From Hyphococcus sp. (GTDB lineage Bacteria; Pseudomonadota; Alphaproteobacteria; Caulobacterales; Parvularculaceae), in assembly GCA_028281665.1 (NCBI GenBank), contig JANQJK010000026.1, forward strand, positions 186,001 through 250,000: a stretch of 64,000 nt of DNA, read 5' to 3'. The position numbers were made by a program, and so were the translations under genes. Below the pieces are notes generated by a model. The model made no database searches. It was not told where the DNA came from and saw only the letters and a program-made list of their open reading frames with translations. Positions 57,387 to 64,000 of this stretch are shown here, piece after piece. Numbering within the stretch: the stretch's first letter is position 1; each line of letters opens with the position of its first letter.

Positions 57387-58115
57387 ATGAAATCGCTGAT
57401 CGCCGGCAACTGGAAGATGAACGGGCTGACCGGGTCCGCAAGCGAGGTCGAAGCGCTTATCGGCAAGTTTTCAGGCGCTCTCCCGGAAGACCGCGATATC
57501 CTGATCTGTCCGCCGGCGACGCTTGTTGCGACATTCGCATCCTCGTTTTCGGACGAGGGCGTGATCATCGGCGGGCAGGATTGCCACACGAATGAATCCG
57601 GCGCCCATACGGGCGATGTGAGCGCCGCCATGCTGGCGGACGCCGGCGCCGCGTATGTGATTGTCGGGCACTCCGAGCGGCGCGCCGATCACGGCGAGAG
57701 CGACGCGCTTGTTAAGGCGAAGGCTGAGGCGGCGCTCGCGGCGGGCCTGACACCGATCATCTGCGTCGGCGAAACCAAAGAACAGCGAGAGGCCGGCAAG
57801 GCGCTGGATGTGGTCGGCGCCCAGCTCAGAGGCTCTCTGCCGCAAACCGAAGACGAAATGACGATAGCATACGAGCCGGTCTGGGCGATCGGCACGGGGT
57901 TAACGCCGACAATCGCGGATATCGCGGAAGTGCATGACTTCGTCCGCGGGATGACGGGGAAGGATGTGCGCATTCTCTATGGCGGCTCCGTCAAGCCCGG
58001 AAACGCGGGAGAGATCCTTGCCGTTGAGAATGTCAACGGCGCGCTCGTCGGGGGCGCGAGCCTCAAGGCCGAAGATTTTTACGGAATCATCTCCGCAGCG
58101 CCGGGCAACGTATAA
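57387..58115 (+). CDS. tpiA: triose-phosphate isomerase
   Basis: A 242-residue TpiA, interconverting dihydroxyacetone phosphate and glyceraldehyde 3-phosphate. The substrate Lys is in AGNWKMNG, the catalytic His in VIVGHSERR, the catalytic Glu in [11 protein letters not shown], and the phosphate loop is [11 protein letters not shown]. The length is slightly shorter than in E. coli (255) but complete. It is followed 6 bases later by the hydrolase. Confidence 0.97.
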   Translation: MKSLIAGNWKMNGLTGSASEVEALIGKFSGALPEDRDILICPPATLVATFASSFSDEGVIIGGQDCHTNESGAHTGDVSAAMLADAGAAYVIVGHSERRADHGESDALVKAKAEAALAAGLTPIICVGETKEQREAGKALDVVGAQLRGSLPQTEDEMTIAYEPVWAIGTGLTPTIADIAEVHDFVRGMTGKDVRILYGGSVKPGNAGEILAVENVNGALVGGASLKAEDFYGIISAAPGNV

Positions 58116-58121
58116 GCGCTT

Positions 58122-59063
58122 ATGATGCGCATATTGCTGCTCCTGGCCTTTGCCGCGCTTATCGTCATGCCGGCCGGCGTTTCAGGCTGCGCAAGCCTGA
58201 ACGCGGAAAAACGCGCGCCCCTGATCGGGGAGCGCATCGATGTCGACGGCGTTGCGATGCATGTAACGACAGCCGGTCCGCGCGACGGCGCCAAACCGCC
58301 GGTGGTCCTGATCCACGGGGCGTCCGTCAATCTGCGCGACATGAAAATCGCGCTTGGGGACGCGCTGGCGAAGGACCGGTTCGTCGTGATGATCGACCGG
58401 CCGGGAAGGGGGTATTCGGAACGCCCGGAAAACGCCCATCGGCTTGCGACCCAGGCGGCGTTGATCAAGGGCGCCGTTGATGCGCTGGGCGTTGAGCGGC
58501 CCGTTGTCGTCGGTCAGAGCTTCGGCGGCGCCGTAGCGCTTCGCTATGCCCTTGAGTACCAGGCGGAGATGTCGGGCCTCGTCCTCCTGGCGCCGGTGAG
58601 CCATGAGTGGCCCGGAGGCGTCGACTGGCACAATCATGCGGCGACGACCCCGGTACTGGGCGTTCTCTTCCGGCGGCTGATCATTCCGGCCTATGGCGCC
58701 CTCGCCGGCGAGGGCACCGTGAATGCGTCATTCGCGCCCAATCAGGCGCCAAAGGACTATTACGAACGGGCCGGCGTGCCGCTGCTTTTTCGCGCCGGCG
58801 ACTTCAAGGCCAACGCGACGGACATCGTGAATTTGAAGAACGAAATCCGGGGCCAGCAAGGCCGCTATCAAGACCTCAAACTGCCGGTGGTTATCGCCAC
58901 GGGCACGGCGGACGACACCGTCAGCCCGGAAATCCATTCAAAGACTTTGGCGGCGGAAATTGAGAGCGCAATGCTGACCCTTTTTCCGGAAACCGGGCAC
59001 GCCCTGCATCATGCGGAGACGCGGGCGATTATTCAGCTGATTAACGCAATGCCAGCCCGTTAA
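58122..59063 (+). CDS. alpha/beta-fold hydrolase, putative lipoprotein
   Basis: A 313-residue alpha/beta hydrolase with an N-terminal signal ending in VSGC (Cys23), a lipobox. The oxyanion region LIHGASVNLRD, the strand IDRPGRGYSERP, nucleophile GQSFGG (Ser133), acidic GTADDTVSPE and His in ETGHALHH complete the set. The motif order is that of haloperoxidase/epoxide-hydrolase-like esterases. It starts 6 bases after tpiA and is probably co-transcribed; no functional link to triose isomerase is evident. Confidence 0.85.
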   Translation: MMRILLLLAFAALIVMPAGVSGCASLNAEKRAPLIGERIDVDGVAMHVTTAGPRDGAKPPVVLIHGASVNLRDMKIALGDALAKDRFVVMIDRPGRGYSERPENAHRLATQAALIKGAVDALGVERPVVVGQSFGGAVALRYALEYQAEMSGLVLLAPVSHEWPGGVDWHNHAATTPVLGVLFRRLIIPAYGALAGEGTVNASFAPNQAPKDYYERAGVPLLFRAGDFKANATDIVNLKNEIRGQQGRYQDLKLPVVIATGTADDTVSPEIHSKTLAAEIESAMLTLFPETGHALHHAETRAIIQLINAMPAR

Positions 59064-59136
59064 CACTCCAAATACCGAAATCCGAAGCACTGCATTTGTC
59101 GTGAGGCCAGCCAAAAGTCTTCAGGGCCCAGCGATG

Positions 59137-59217
59137 TGTCATCACCGGGCTTGTCCCGGTGATCCAGAGACGTCTGAAAATGCGAACTGGATTGCCGGAA
59201 CAAGTCCGGCAATGACA
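59137..59217. repeat. palindromic interspersed repeat with two nested hairpins
   Basis: The 81-base element begins TGTCAT and ends ATGACA. Its left half holds the hairpin ATCACCGGG-CTTGT-CCCGGTGAT (59141-59163), its right half ATTGCCGGA-ACAAG-TCCGGCAAT (59191-59213), and the inner edges ATCCA and TGGAT pair, so the whole is one large imperfect palindrome. Similar hairpin repeats are scattered in many alphaproteobacterial genomes. The gap 59064-59574 also holds the rplJ leader. Confidence 0.65.
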
Positions 59218-59329
59218 TCATTGATGCGTATTAACTTTTCGCGTCCAATATTCAAAAGCGGGGTTGCGACGACGCCCATCGACATTCTCATTCTGTCCCC
59301 TTGCATTGTGGATTTTTCCCGCTAGAACC

Positions 59330-59574
59330 CCGTCCGTCGTCTTGAAGACGACACCTGTCCAAGACTGTAGGCGGGAGGCGAGCCTCTCTTAATCTCCTGC
59401 ATAGACGGTAGGAAAAGGATCAGCCGGGCCATCGCCCGATCTATCCATGGACCTTCTGGGGCAGGCTTTCGCGGAATATGCGGAAGCCTTTTTGGTTTCC
59501 GCACTATCTCGCAAACGACCGAAGCCGCACGGGACGGATGGTCCGCCCGTGCACGAACCGAAGGGAAACGTCCT
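59330..59574 (+). promoter_or_regulatory. probable ribosomal protein L10 leader before rplJ
   Basis: The 245 bases before rplJ contain a long untranslated leader with GACTGTAGG and GCATAGACGG segments and several paired GC-rich stretches, in the position of the L10(L12)4-binding autoregulatory leader of rplJL operons. In that system L10 in excess represses its own translation. I judge by position and recalled consensus fragments, not by a covariance model. Confidence 0.5.
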
Positions 59575-60087
59575 ATGGACAGAGCCCAAAAGGCAGACAT
59601 GGTCGAATGGATCGGCGGCGTGTTCGATGCGAACGCCGTCGTCGTTGTCGCCAATGCCGGTCTGTCGGTCACCGAATTTGAATCCCTGCGCGGCGAACTC
59701 CGCAGCGCCGGCGCTTCGATGAGGGTGGTCAAGAACCGACTGGCCAAAATCGCCATCACGGGAAAGCCGTCCGAGAAGATATCCCATCTTTTCGAAGGAC
59801 CGACCGCGATTGCGTTTTCCGAAGATCCCGTCGCGGCTGCAAAGGCCGTCAAGAAGTTCGCCAAGGAAAATGAGAAGCTCAAAATCCTGGGCGGCGCGAT
59901 GGGCGAGGAAATCCTCGACGAAAAAGGCGTGGAGGCGCTCGCCGCCATGCCGTCTCGCGAGGAACTGCTGGCGTCTATCGTCCAGACCATCATGTCACCG
60001 GCAACGAATATCGCGAGCGCAATTGGTGCGCCTGCGGCCAACATCGCCGGAATTATCGAAACGCTTGAAACCCGGGAAGCGGCTTAA
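59575..60087 (+). CDS. rplJ: 50S ribosomal protein L10
   Basis: A 170-residue L10, the stalk base protein that binds 23S rRNA and carries the L7/L12 dimers. The N-terminal RNA-binding domain includes [21 protein letters not shown] and [12 protein letters not shown], and the C-terminal helix binds L12 dimers. It is followed by rplL after 35 bases. rplK and rplA are not upstream, unlike the common secE-nusG-rplKAJL-rpoBC arrangement. Confidence 0.96.
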   Translation: MDRAQKADMVEWIGGVFDANAVVVVANAGLSVTEFESLRGELRSAGASMRVVKNRLAKIAITGKPSEKISHLFEGPTAIAFSEDPVAAAKAVKKFAKENEKLKILGGAMGEEILDEKGVEALAAMPSREELLASIVQTIMSPATNIASAIGAPAANIAGIIETLETREAA

Positions 60088-60122
60088 ACCCGCGCCCAAA
60101 CGAACCTACAGGATTGAAAATA

Positions 60123-60500
60123 ATGGCTGATCTTAAAAAACTGGCTGAAGAGCTTGTTGGCCTGACGCTTCTGGAAGCGGCTGAGCTGAAAAACATCCTC
60201 AAAGACGAATACGGCATTGAGCCGGCTGCCGGCGCAGTTGCCGTTGCGGCTGCTCCGGGCGCCGGCGGCGGCGAAGCCGCTGAGGAAAAAACCGAATTCG
60301 ACGTTATTCTGGTCGAAGCAGGCGACAAAAAGATCAATGTGATCAAGGAAGTACGCGCGATCACGGGTCTTGGCCTGAAAGAAGCGAAAGACCTCGTCGA
60401 AGCCGGCGGCAAAGCTGTGAAAGAAGCCGCGCCGAAGGACGAAGCCGAGGAAATCAAGAAAAAGCTCGAAGAGGCCGGCGCGAAAGTCGAACTCAAATAG
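60123..60500 (+). CDS. rplL: 50S ribosomal protein L7/L12
   Basis: A 125-residue L7/L12 stalk protein that recruits translation GTPases. The N-terminal dimerisation helices ([20 protein letters not shown]), an Ala/Gly-rich hinge ([15 protein letters not shown]) and the C-terminal domain ([18 protein letters not shown] in equivalent form) are all evident. The ATG at 60123 follows an AGGA; a TTG three codons upstream is in frame but less likely. Confidence 0.96.
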   Translation: MADLKKLAEELVGLTLLEAAELKNILKDEYGIEPAAGAVAVAAAPGAGGGEAAEEKTEFDVILVEAGDKKINVIKEVRAITGLGLKEAKDLVEAGGKAVKEAAPKDEAEEIKKKLEEAGAKVELK

Positions 60501-60521
60501 AGCCGGGCACGCCAATTTACC

Positions 60522-60562
60522 GCAGGCCCTGCATTTTTTTCCCGAAAGGGTTGCGGGCCTGC
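60522..60562 (+). terminator. hairpin between rplL and rpoB (attenuator or partial terminator)
   Basis: GCAGGCCC (60522-60529) pairs perfectly with GGGCCTGC (60555-60562), with a T-rich loop. It lies 21 bases after rplL in the 324-base rplL-rpoB gap, where many bacteria have a partial terminator or processing site that lowers rpoB relative to ribosomal proteins. The rest of the gap (60563-60824) shows no gene. Confidence 0.55.
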
Positions 60563-60824
60563 GCAAGCGTGCTTAATAAACCCTCTCCGCCGCCGACGGG
60601 ATTCCGCCGGCGGCTTAAGGCTTTGCGGCGACGTGCTTCGGTTAATCGAGACAAAAAACTAGTTCATCCGCGTTTCGCGGCCGGATAGTCGTTCGGCCGT
60701 GGCGTGGCTTTTTGCGCGCCTGATCAGTGATCGGCCCGGTTAGTGATTGTGGGGCCGGCGTCCGGGCGCGTATTTGAAAATTGATTTCCTTCCGCAGGAA
60801 AAACTGGCGTTCGTGAGGATAAAG

Positions 60825-64000
<3,176 letters not shown>

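Overview
This window looks like a GC-rich chromosomal segment of an alphaproteobacterium. The signs are a lexA gene with a direct-repeat SOS box of the GTTC-N7-GTTC type upstream, the linked series gltA-gltX-comEC-lexA-trpCDG-trpE-ppiD-tpiA, TonB-dependent receptors of the kind common in oligotrophic Caulobacter-, Hyphomonas- and Parvularcula-like bacteria, and rplJ-rplL-rpoB. The order or family is my guess. No rRNA, tRNA, CRISPR array or prophage was recognised.

Bases 1-6500 form the accessory part. The first 3 kb are visibly AT-richer than the rest (26 G+C of 60 by hand at 1681-1740, against 36 of 60 at 24121-24180). They carry the end of a TonB receptor, a lipoprotein-like alpha/beta hydrolase and a Tat-type sulfatase. 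A leftward mobilisation remnant follows: a 43-residue ORF, mobC and a relaxase cut short after its catalytic domain. On its far side lie the decayed 3' third of an SDR dehydrogenase gene, an intact AMACR-type CoA-transferase/racemase gene, and a short fragment resembling a glycoside hydrolase family 3 gene. This suggests a mobile element inserted into, and eroded, an acyl-CoA operon.

Bases 6.5-22 kb hold a ferredoxin reductase, a LysR regulator divergent from a large TonB receptor followed by an unusual esterase-S9 peptidase fusion, a bifunctional beta-oxidation enzyme, folD, an XdhC/MocA-like molybdenum cofactor pair, a nucleoside transporter, and a kelch protein. Bases 22-37 kb hold sodC, gyrA-coaD, a GFA protein, two cyclophilins, a distant PiT-like permease, ZIP and CDF metal transporters, an exosortase-type O-ligase, a P1-family peptidase, and a pantothenate cluster (panB, panC, panD and a DUF2520 gene that may supply ketopantoate reductase).

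Bases 37-43 kb encode complete histidine degradation to glutamate: hutI-hutH-hutU leftward, ending in an alpha/beta hydrolase, with hutG divergent. Bases 43-58 kb hold a secreted GIN-domain protein, gltA, gltX, comEC, SOS-controlled lexA, trpGDC, a divergent polysaccharide deacetylase, trpE, ppiD and tpiA. The window ends in rplJ-rplL-rpoB, preceded by a palindromic interspersed repeat and an L10-type leader. rpoB runs off the right edge.
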